Source of the DNA: Lactarius indigo
Lineage: Eukaryota > Basidiomycota > Agaricomycetes > Russulales > Russulaceae
NCBI GenBank assembly: GCA_025766275.1
Contig: JAFKAC010000030.1
Span: 62,001-126,000 of the forward strand
DNA length: 64,000 nucleotides
Direction of reading: 5' to 3'
The notes under the pieces were generated by a model. That model made no database searches. It was given only the letters and a program-made list of their open reading frames with translations, and was not told where the DNA came from. Positions 9,754 to 19,600 of the stretch are shown one piece after another; position 1 is the stretch's first letter; each line of letters opens with the position of its first letter. Made by a program: the position numbers and the translations under genes.

Positions 9754-12669
9754 CACTCGATCGCCTTCCTGATAAGTGACGTGGGGTTCTCTTGTTTTGT
9801 ATCGTTTCAAAATGGCTTGTGCGGCGTGTAGACGTGCTTCTTGAACCTTGAGTAATCGATCCGTTGCTGTCGGGGATTTGTTCTCTTCGTCTGCTTCGAT
9901 ATTCACCGTAGGGTTCATGCCAAACAATAATTCGTGGGGGGTTTGTTTGGTTACGTCGTGTGGCCAAGAGTTGTGTGCATATTCTGCGATTGGCAGATAT
10001 TGGTCCCAATCGTCTTGGCCTTGTTGCCTTACCCAGTGTCGCAAATATTGTTCCACCCAGGCGTTCAACCTTTCTGTCTGCCCATCCGTTCATGGGTGGA
10101 AGGCGGTGCTCAGGTTCTGTTGGATACCTGTCTGTTTGCAAACTGCTGTAGCAAAGGCGCTTGTGAATCTGGGATACCGATCAGAGATGATTCGTTTAGG
10201 GATACCAAACCATGGGAATACATGTTGGAGATAGAGGGTGGCTATTCCTTCTCCTGTGATTTGTTTGGTACACGGGATGAACTTTGTTGCCTTGCTGCAG
10301 CCCTGGTCTACGATGGTGAGAATGGCATCATATTTCCCTGTTGACGGTAGATCTGTTATCAGGTCTAGGCTGATGTATTGAAATGGGCCTTCTTCTGCCG
10401 GTACGTTCACGTGTTGCAGGGGTGCCTTGCCTTGTGTTCTGCTTTTGTTCATCTGGCATGTTGGACATCCTTTGACGTATTGTTCTGTGAACTCTTTCAG
10501 TCCTTGTCCTGTGTATCGTCTCTTTACAAGTGCCCAGGTGTTTGCTATCCCTGGGTGTCCTGCTGTTGGGGCATTGTGACATTCTTGTAGGGCCTTCCAT
10601 CGTTCGTCGTCTGTGGATAGTGTGATGAGGCATGAGAAAAGATGGTCGGGGAGAATGGTTATATTGTCATTGATGGAATCCACCCCCTCATTAAGGTCTG
10701 GACGTCGAGAGAGTAGGTCAGCGACCGTATTGGAGTGGCCAGGAATATGCTGTAGGGTGAAGTCGAATTTGGCTAGGGTCTCCATCCATCGTGCCTGTCT
10801 TCCTGAAATTTTCTGGGGTGCGCGGAAATATGACAGATTATTGTGATCGGTGAGAACAGAGATGGGGTGTCGAGCGCCCAGGAGATGATGGCGCCAATGA
10901 TGGAAAGCCTTCACGATTGCCAGTAATTCACGATCATAGATGTCGTAATTTATCTCCGCAGGAAGGAGAGAGGTGGAGAAGAACGTGACTGGGTGCGAAT
11001 GTCCATCGTCTTGAGGTTGGGAGAGCGTAGCTCCAATCGCAAACTTCGATGCGTCTGTCTGGACTGTAAAGGGTTTGCCGTAGTCAATGGTGGCTAGGAC
11101 AGGTCACGAAGCAAAGCGTTCTTTGAGTGTAAGAAACGCGGTTTGTTGAGCATCGCCCCAGGCAAAAGTGGTCCCTTTTTTTGTCAGATCATGGAGGGGG
11201 CGTGCGATTCGTGCGTAATCGGCAATGAACGGCTTGTAGAAATTACCAAATCCCAGGAAGGATCGAACTTCAGTGATGGAGCGTGGAACTGGCCAATCAA
11301 GTAGTCCGGCGAGTTTGACCGTATCCATTCCGATGCCTTCTTTCCCAATGATGACGCCTAGATATTCGACTGAAGTGCGGAGGAATTTGCACTTTTCTGG
11401 CTTAAGGAATAGATTGTTGTCCTGGAGTATGCGGAGTACTTGTCTGATTCGTTCGAGATGTTCCTCTCGAGATCCTTTTGTCGTGATAAGGATGTCATCC
11501 ATGTAAACTTTCAACCATCCCTGCGCGACCTCGTTTCGGAATAGGTCGTCCATCATCGTTTGGAAGGTGGCGGGGCTGTTTGTTAAACCGAAGAACATGA
11601 CTAACGGTTCGAACAAGCCTCAATTTGTTTTAAATGCCGCTTTCCATTGGTCGCCATCTTTGATGCGAATGTTGTTGTACCCCCACCTGATATCCATTGT
11701 TGTGTACCAATCATTTCCAGGGGCGTGAGTCACGAGGTCGGCAATAAGGGGAAGAGGGTAGCGGTTCTTCCTAGTCCAAGCGTTGAGTCGTCGATAGTCT
11801 TGAACGGGTCGGAGTTTCCCGTCTTTCTTTTTAACGAAGAAGAAGGGAGCTGTGTATGGCAAATTGGAGGGACGAATATACTGTTTCTCCATATGTTCTT
11901 TTAGGAACTTGTCTAGTGCCGCTTGTTCATCCTGGGTCAGTGGATAGACTTTACAATCCAAAGTGGCCGGCACATCCTCCAAGAGGTCAATAGCATGGTC
12001 CCACCTCTTTGATTCTGGAAATCGCTGAGCTTCTTGTTCGCTGAACACCTTTTCAAAGTCATGAAGTTCTTCTGGGACTAGTTCTTTCCAAGACTTTTCG
12101 GTGTTGTCGTGGGCAGCTTCAGCAAGTTTTTGAGAATGAGTTGTCTTGTAAATCCTCATGATGATTTCGTCGTCTTCATCCAGATGTAAGGCCTTGAGAA
12201 ACCATTGTTGAGGGTGTGCGAATATGGCGGGATTGTTTTCTGGTTCTTCCCAGTTCAATTTTACCAGATTTGAGGCCATCCATGGGTAACCTAGGATCAT
12301 CTGGTCTGTTCCTAAGTCGGCGATATAGAACCGGTGCAGCCGTCCGAGCGTAATTTGACTTATATCGTGATCTATCCAAAGGTCTAGATCGACATAATGG
12401 GTGACGCTTCCACTTTTGTTGACAGTTCCATCGACATTTCTGATAACTCGGGGTCATTGGAGAGCATGCGAGGTTAAGCTTAATTTGTCGACGAGTTCTT
12501 GGGTTATAAAGTTGTGGGTGGCCCCAGTATCAACCAGGGCTTCGGCCGTTTCGTATCTTCGTTCGTAAGGGAATTTGATCTTCATTTTCAAAGCATTTAC
12601 TTTAGGTACAAAGATACTACTAGGGAGAAGAGCTCGGATCCAGGCCGAAGAACCAGAGCTTAGAGAAAA
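9754..12669 (-). pseudogene. Gypsy-1 pol (protease-RT-RNase H-integrase) with four TGA codons
   Basis: All parts lie in one frame. In order: protease with ALVDTGAT (about 12500-12550), reverse transcriptase with YRRLNAWT, TMDIRWGYNN and catalytic YMDD (about 11500), RNase H with DGHSHP and IYDRELLAIV (about 10900-11000), and integrase with CPTCQMNKSR, a DLITDLPSTGKYDAI segment and a TDGQTE-type core near 10080. TGA codons sit at 12454-12456, 11620-11622, 11104-11106 and 10090-10092. Each could come from CGA by one C-to-T change at a CpG; the 10090 stop falls where HPRTDGQ is expected. There is no frameshift among them. The C-terminus is lost after GDRVW near 9753, and no chromodomain remains. 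Pol is in the -1 frame relative to gag, with GGATTTT (about 12666-12672) as a possible slip site. Confidence 0.88.
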
Positions 12670-14143
12670 TCCACGCCACGAGCTGCAAGCATCTGGGCTA
12701 AGTCATCCTGTTGTTCCGTCGTAAGTTTCAGTGAGAACTCAGCGAGTTGTTCAAGGACTTCGCGGGTAACTACGGTATCCTTGTTAACGGGTAACGGAGC
12801 GTTAACAACCGCGGGAGTTGATTGAGTGACTGGAGTAGTTGTCATGTTTGGAGCTGAGGACGCGACCGCAATGTGTGGTTTACGGTTGGGACAGTTGCGG
12901 CTAAGGTGTCCTTGTTTACCGCAGGCGTAGCAACGTCCTTCGGTTCGATACTTCTGTTTCTCGTCTTCGGTAGTGGCTTTTCGAAGAGCGTCAACGTCCA
13001 TGGCGTCGGGATCGTTGCGTGGCATGCGATACTGTTGCTGCTGTCTGCCGCGGTTGCCATTTGTCATCCATTTTTGCGAAAAGACGTTCTGGCCAGGACG
13101 GCGACCGGTATTTTGCGGGAACAGGTTGTATTCCCTGATAGCTTGCTTCTTGAGCCAGTTACGATGGCGTTTCTGTGCGCTCTGAATCCATTGTGCGAAA
13201 TTGTCTGGGCTGTCGTGATCGATACAAGATCCTGCAAGTTTCGGAGGTAGACCTTGCGCGAACATCCGGAGGACGTTTGGTTCGTCAGCGTCCATTCCGG
13301 CGCGGTCAGCGAGGTCTTGGAATTCTGAAATGTAGTCGTCGAGATTGCTCTCCTTCATGTGTAGCTTAAGGAGAGCTTGCTGAGCTCTTTCAGCGTCGGA
13401 TACGTCGGTAAAGGCATCTTTGAATTCGCGTAAGATGAGCTGCCAGACATCGTGGCCGAATGGGACCGTCTTCGTGCCGGCGTCGACTTGGGTGAGCCAG
13501 TCTGTGGCGCATGTGACCCATTTCTCGGCCCCTCCTTCGCAAAGATTGAGGAACAGTGTCGCGCGCTTGTACGGGTCTTTGATTATTGATGCGTCTTTGT
13601 TCATGAAGCAGTATCGCTGAAACGCGCCAAGAAAGCAGCGCGTGTCAGATCGTTTACCGGTGAAGGCTCGAGGGGCTGTTCCTTCAAGTCGTTCTCCTCG
13701 GATTGATCTGAGGATCTTTTCAAAATTGCGTTCGTCGGCGGTAAGTCCACCATCATCGCTATCGTCACCGTCTCTGTCGCCTGGAGCTTTTCCAGTGGTG
13801 TCTCCTGGGGTGATGGTGGTGCGACGGGACGGCGGCGTTTTGTCATCATCTTTTTTTTTGCCTTTGTCGGTGGTTTTGTCACTGCGGTCGAAGTTAAGAC
13901 CGGTACCGGTGATGATTTCTGAATGGGTGCTCGGGGGTCGAGATGCGTGCGCCGCTTCTTGAGATGACGCGGCATGTTGAGCGAACTGAGTTGGGACTGG
14001 AGAAACAATGATTGATTCGGCGGCGGTTTGGAGGACCGTCTGGGCTTTAAGTTCATCAATATTCATGTTAGCCCAAGGAGCGTGTATGAGTCCTAAGTTT
14101 GCTGCTGCTACTCGGACCGTGTAATGTCGTTTCGAGTCTGGGG

Positions 14144-14607
14144 TGTTACGGTTGTGCGCATTGGACCCTTACTGTACCGGTTGTGACTACGGCGGTAAGG
14201 TAGATTAGTCACGGACTCGGAGTTTACGCAGGAGTTAGGTGTTTGCAGATGACTCGATCCTGATACAGGTAGTAGTAGTATTAGGATTGCGGTACTTACG
14301 CGATACGTTGGACGCTACTTTACTGTGACTCATAGCAGCGCTTGAAAGCCTGCTCTGTCTGTATTTAAGATAGCTGCGGAAGACCAAGACACGCCATCTT
14401 GGTCTTCTTCAATCGTCACTTCTAGCCTCTTCCATTTCTCATCTCTAAGACGCGCCTTCCATCAAGGGGAGAGCCTTATTCGATCCTAGTGTCTGCGTAC
14501 ATCTAGAACTTGCCTTCGAAAGCCATACGCCTTCGCGCGTGATCAGCTAAGTCGTAGAAGTCGCCTTAATCGAGCTCAAGTCGAGCTAACGTCGTGACGG
14601 CGTTACA
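14144..14607 (+). repeat. 5' LTR of gypsy-2
   Basis: 464 bp. It carries TATTTAA at 14362-14368, and 34 bp further on ATCTTGGTCTT (14396-14406), the predicted 5' end of the transcript. A local inverted repeat AAGACCAAG (14380-14388) / CTTGGTCTT (14398-14406) surrounds that start. It differs from the 3' LTR at 14155, 14157 and 14299. Confidence 0.93.
14362..14406 (+). promoter_or_regulatory. Gypsy-2 TATA box and predicted transcript start
   Basis: TATTTAA at 14362-14368 lies about 30 bp before ATCTTGGTCTT (14396-14406). That 11-mer is the exact reverse complement of the sequence just after the LTR (14610-14620). In Tf1-type elements the first 11 nt of the mRNA pair with the primer site, so the RNA should start at or near 14396. 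The sequence relation is seen; the start is inferred. Confidence 0.7.
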
Positions 14608-14609
14608 TT

Positions 14610-14620
14610 AAGACCAAGAT
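14610..14620 (+). promoter_or_regulatory. Gypsy-2 self-primer binding site
   Basis: AAGACCAAGAT begins two bases after the 5' LTR and is perfectly complementary over 11 nt to ATCTTGGTCTT inside the LTR. This matches the length and position of the Tf1/sushi self-priming signal, where the mRNA 5' end folds back as primer instead of a tRNA. I see no convincing tRNA 3'-end complement next to the LTR. Confidence 0.8.
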
Positions 14621-14627
14621 ATTCATT

Positions 14628-16619
14628 GTGGCGACTGTCAACACCCGAGAACAGTGGACGAGCTTCCGTCCTTATCATCTAGACCGAAGAGGAGATCGCA
14701 ACGTACCAACCCGATTCCTAGGAGCAGCCAGGTGGAGAGACCGAGGAGACGAAACCGGATATTTCGTGGAATTCAACGGACCTACAAGGTTCAGACCTGT
14801 TGAGTTCAATTTCGACCATCTGTGCTGGGTGGAAATTACGTGGAACCCCATAGACCATCGCTGGGACGTCATCAGACCAGCAGGAAGACAATACCAGTGC
14901 AACATCGACGCACGAGAACTTAATTCGCGAGCCGACTGGGGCCCTATTGACGGCCAACTACGAGAACACTCTACCGGAGAAGCGGTGAGCGAAGAAACTG
15001 AGGAGGACGAACAAAGCGAAGAAAACCGACCCGCGAGTGTCGGGCCTATTGAGCAATACACCATCCAACAAGCTGAGTCCCTACATATCTCAGAACCACC
15101 AGAAGTCATTCACGTACAATCACCGGCAGCAGAAATGGCAACTACCACTATGACGGCCGAAGAAATTATGACCGTCAGGGAGCAAGCGGCGCGAGAAGCG
15201 GCCGAAGCTATCAGACAAGAATCACAGCGGCATCTTATGCCTATTAACCCTGAAACAGGGCACCGTATGACTGCAGACGACGCAGCAATCTTTCGGGCCA
15301 TCGGACCCGACCAAGGAGACCCCCCATCAGGGGATGGGAGAAGACAAGGAATACCACTAGACCCCCCACCGGGATGGGGAGGACCGCCCGGAGACGACTT
15401 TCCCCAACGCCCAGGAAGGGGAGGAAACCCACCTGACCTCCCGAACAACCCACCAGAAGGAGGACCCCCAGGAGGAGGAGGAGGAGGCGGTGCAGGAGGA
15501 GGTGCAGGAGGAGGACACGGGCATGAAAAGCTAACCGGTGAACCTCCCACCATCTTTGACGGAGATCGTACTAAAGTGGATTCGTTCCTCACGCAATGGC
15601 ATGTCTATTGGGGGATGAACCTCGACACCCCCGTCATGTGCAACGACTACCGACGGAGCCTCCTGTTCCTGTCCTACATAAAAGGAGTATCAGTCAGCGA
15701 ATGGGTACTTTCGTACCTCAAGTGGCTCAACCGGCAAATACAACGAGGAATCGACCAACACACGCGCGATCTGTGGAATGCGGTGGCAGAAGGGTTTAAC
15801 CAGAGGTTCGTCAACACCCTTGAACGCGAACAGGCTCAAGCGCTCCTTAGGAAAGGGCTCAAAATGGTTGACGGAGACATTGACAAGTACGTTAACGAGT
15901 TCGAAGAAGCCGTCAGAAAGGCTGGGTATCGTCTCAATGACCCCCAAACAATCGACCTCTTTACCAAGGGGCTACCCAAGAAACTCTACGAAAAGACCTA
16001 TGATCTGGACGAGCCAGAGACGTTCGACGAATGGAAGCGAGCAACGCTCCGAAGGCAACGTAACTACATCCACATCCATGCGTGGGTGGATGAATATAAA
16101 GACAACAAGCCTAAAAAGACAGGAAACGCCGGATGGACCGTCCCCCAGAATCTCGCCAACCCGTGGGCAATGGACACCTCCGCTGACCGAACCAAGGCAC
16201 GACTAGCAGGATCAGAGGAGATCGACTATGGCAAACCACCGTATACCAATTCACCCCCCTTCCCGCCAAGAGGAGGGCCAGGAGTCCGGGGCCGAGGAAG
16301 GGGAGGGTCGCGACGAGACCTAAGGACGGTGTTATGTTATAACTGTAACGCGCCAGGCCATCTCTCACGAAATTGCCCCCATCCTAGGCAGCCGCGACAG
16401 TGGCAACCACAAAACCCCAGACCCCCCAGTGTCCGGATGACGGAAACCGACTACTACACGCAAGAGTCATCGCCAGCCCAGATACAGGCTGCCTCGACTA
16501 GCAAAACAGCCGAAGAACGTGCCAAAGAATGGCTCACCGGAGTTGCAAACGCGCCCGACGAAGTAAAAGATCTGATATTGCAGGATCTGTGGGGAAAAGA
16601 GGGTTTTCGGAACGCCTGA
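14628..16619 (+). CDS. Gypsy-2 Gag
   Basis: The frame is open from 14598 to TGA 16617-16619 (about 663 residues from 14628). It contains an N-terminal conserved block rich in Trp and Arg, an acidic linker, a Gly/Pro-rich tract with a run of seven glycines (about 15475-15530), a capsid-like helical region (FDGDRTKVDSFLTQWHVY to FTKGLPKKLYEKTYDLDEPE, about 15555-16020) and one CCHC knuckle CYNCNAPGHLSRNCP (about 16333-16377). There is no ATG at the start: codon 14628 is GTG, and the first in-frame ATG is at about 15135, which would drop about 170 residues. Either the start ATG has mutated to GTG or initiation is not at AUG. The tail overlaps pol in another frame. Confidence 0.88.
   Translation: MATVNTREQWTSFRPYHLDRRGDRNVPTRFLGAARWRDRGDETGYFVEFNGPTRFRPVEFNFDHLCWVEITWNPIDHRWDVIRPAGRQYQCNIDARELNSRADWGPIDGQLREHSTGEAVSEETEEDEQSEENRPASVGPIEQYTIQQAESLHISEPPEVIHVQSPAAEMATTTMTAEEIMTVREQAAREAAEAIRQESQRHLMPINPETGHRMTADDAAIFRAIGPDQGDPPSGDGRRQGIPLDPPPGWGGPPGDDFPQRPGRGGNPPDLPNNPPEGGPPGGGGGGGAGGGAGGGHGHEKLTGEPPTIFDGDRTKVDSFLTQWHVYWGMNLDTPVMCNDYRRSLLFLSYIKGVSVSEWVLSYLKWLNRQIQRGIDQHTRDLWNAVAEGFNQRFVNTLEREQAQALLRKGLKMVDGDIDKYVNEFEEAVRKAGYRLNDPQTIDLFTKGLPKKLYEKTYDLDEPETFDEWKRATLRRQRNYIHIHAWVDEYKDNKPKKTGNAGWTVPQNLANPWAMDTSADRTKARLAGSEEIDYGKPPYTNSPPFPPRGGPGVRGRGRGGSRRDLRTVLCYNCNAPGHLSRNCPHPRQPRQWQPQNPRPPSVRMTETDYYTQESSPAQIQAASTSKTAEERAKEWLTGVANAPDEVKDLILQDLWGKEGFRNA
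16592..16598 (+). promoter_or_regulatory. Candidate -1 frameshift site between gag and pol
   Basis: In the gag frame the codons read TGG GGA AAA, giving the heptamer G GGA AAA (X XXY YYZ), a classic -1 slip site. A -1 slip here continues as RGFSERLNPSAW in the pol frame, 19 nt before the gag stop. Downstream, GGGTT/AACCC (16601-16605 with 16619-16623) and CCCA/TGGG could form stems. Frame and position fit exactly; slippage itself is inferred. Confidence 0.75.
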
Positions 16620-19600
16620 ACCCATCGGCCTGGGTGAGGGCTTTAAATTGTAATTCTGTAATCATGACGCGCTTTCGTTCTCTTCGAATTCCAGTCTCGA
16701 TTCGTACGAATTACCGAATGGCCGACATAAAAGCATTGGTGGACTTGGGGGCCACCGACAACTTCATACACCCGAATTTTATCAAGAAAATGGGTATAGG
16801 GACCCAACAACTGACCCAACCGCGGAAGGTCTGGAACATAGACAGTACGGAAAATAAAGCTGGGTCTATCACTCACTTCACCGATCTGGACGTATACGCC
16901 AACGGATACCACAGGACCATGAGATTCCTCGTCACGAACCTTGGAAATGAAGAAGTTGTCCTAGGGTATCCCTGGTTGGCGACTTACGAACCAACCATCA
17001 ATTGGCGAGACGCAGTAATACATGAAAAGGTCATGCTGGTCGTGATCAGCACACAGGACAGTCTGGACCGTCACACCGTTATCGCGGCCACTCTAACTAA
17101 TGACGAAAAGGAAGCGATAGTCCTCGAACTAGACGAAGAGGACACGTACTTGCGAGCAACTACGTCCACAGAATTGGCTATCCAGGCCAAAGGAGAAGAA
17201 AGACCCGTAGAACTGCCGGCAGTCTACCACGCTTTCCAACAACTCTTCAGCAAAGAAGCGTCACAGCGATTTCCCCCCGCCAGGCCGTGGGACCACGCAA
17301 TAGACTTCAAACCGGGTACCCCTTCAGCAATAGATTGCAAAATATACCCGTTGACACAAGAAGAAGAAGGGAAACTCAAGGAATTCTTGGACGAGAAACT
17401 GCAGCAAGGATATCTGCGACCTTCCATATCTCTGTATGCGTCTTCATTCTTCTTTGTCAAAAAGAAGGACGGAAAACTACGTCCCGTACAGGACTATCGC
17501 ACCATCAATTCGCATACCATACGAAATCAATATCCACTACCACTAATTCAAGACCTCATTTACGACCTCAGTAACGCCTATATCTATACGAAGCTCGACA
17601 TCCGCTGGGGGTACAATAATATCCGCATACGAGACGGTGACCAGGAAAAGGCGGCCTTCAAGACCAAGTTTGGCCTCTTTGAGCCGACGGTGATGTTCTT
17701 TGGTCTCACCAACTCGCCGGCCACCTTCCAAACAATGATGAACCACATTTATCGTGATACCATCGCAAAGCACGAACTCCGCGGCACCGTCATCCGCGTC
17801 TACATGGATGACATCGGCGTCGCCACACGAGAAGGCGCTACATCCGCTGACCACATAGCCGTGGTAACAGACGTTCTTCGCGTCGCCCAGGAACACGACC
17901 TCTACTTCAAGCTCGAGAAGTGCCTTTTCCACCAACCTCGGATGGATTACCTGGGGGTAATCCTTGAGAAGGGGGTAACACGTATGGACCCGGTAAAAGT
18001 TCGCGGCATCAGAGACTGGCCGACACCAACCAAGGTCAGGGACGTACGGTCATTTTTGGGTTTCTGTAACTTTTACTGCCTTTTCATCCGAGGTTTCGCA
18101 ACCCACGCACGGCCACTCAACCGGCTAACGAGGAAAGATGCCGAGTGGAACTGGGGAGACGATGAAGAACGGGCCTTCAAGACCCTCAAACGACTCGTAA
18201 CGGAAGAACCAGTACTAGCACACCCCGACTTACAAGACCAGTTCAAGCTAGAGGTCGACACGTCAGGATTCGCGGTAGGCGCAGTACTCCTACAAAAGAA
18301 AAATGACGGTCGCAAGCATCCCATAGGATACTACTCGGCAACGCTGAACAAAGCAGAGCGAAATTACGACATTTACGACCTAGAACTCCTCGCCATTGTC
18401 AAAGCCCTTCACCACTGGAGACCTCTGCTCGCAGGATCTCCGCACAAGATCAAAATATTCTCAGATCACCTAAACCTCCAGTACTGGAAGACTCCGCAAA
18501 AGATCAGTCGGAGGGTCGCTCAAGAAGTACTAGAATTAATGGAGTACGACTTCGAAATCCATCACATCAAAGGGAAGAACAATGGCAGGGCGGATGCGCT
18601 GTCAAGACGGCCAGACTACGACCAAGGAGAGGGAGACAACCAAGGTGTGGTCGTCTTACCTCCGGAGGTATTCATACGAGCCACTAATGCCGCGCGCACG
18701 TTGGAAACGCACCCGATGATGCAACCGCCGAAGCGACGACAAGACCCCGCCGTAATCAAAGCATGGGCTGATGCCCATCACCTCAAAAAGATAGAGGGGG
18801 AGTGGTACAAGGACGGACGATTGGTAGTCACAGGGCCCATGACGGCGTACCGGGCCATTATACAAGACCACCATGACCCACCGGTACACGGACACCCTGG
18901 AATAAGCAGGACACAACGGATCGTAGAACGACACCACTGGTGGCCGAGTATCCGCCGGGATGTGTACGAGTACGTTACAGGATGTGCTGACTGTCAGCGA
19001 ATCAAGGTCAATACGAGACCAACCCGCGCACCTCTACACCCAATCACCGCTATCAAGGACGCCCCTCCCTTCCACACCATTGCCCTCGATTTCATCACCA
19101 AACTGCCGACTTCGCAGTCATACGACAGCATTTTGACCGTTACTGATCATGATTGCAGCAAAGCGTCCATATTTATCCCCTGCAACGAAGAGATCACAGC
19201 AGAGGAGACCGCCGTTCTGTACGTCAATCACGTGTTTAAACGATTCGGATTACCGCGTAAAATCATTAGTGACCGAGACCCCCAGTTTACCTCCAAATTC
19301 ACACGAGAAGTATGCCGCATACTGGGTATCCAACAGAACATCTCCACGGCCTATCATCCGCGCACGGATGGGCAGTCAGAACGGACCAACCAATGGCTTG
19401 AACAGTACCTCCGATTCTGGGCCAATGAGCGACAAGATAATTGGGCAGCGTATCTTCCAATAGCAGAATTCGCTCACAACAATTGGCCTCATGAACACAC
19501 GAAACAATCGCCATTCATGCTTCTGATGGGGTATAACCCGGTCGCCGATTGGACGGATAAGCCTTCTCCAATCCCAAACGTAATCACCAGACTGACACAA

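Noticed and set aside
10090..12456. Four in-frame TGA codons in gypsy-1 pol as possible recoding (selenocysteine or readthrough)
   Set aside because: All can arise from CGA by CpG deamination, no recoding element is known for such fungi, and the element is also truncated.
15110..15592. 160-codon Pro-rich minus-strand ORF opposite gypsy-2 gag
   Set aside because: It is the antisense of the Gly-rich tract of Gag.
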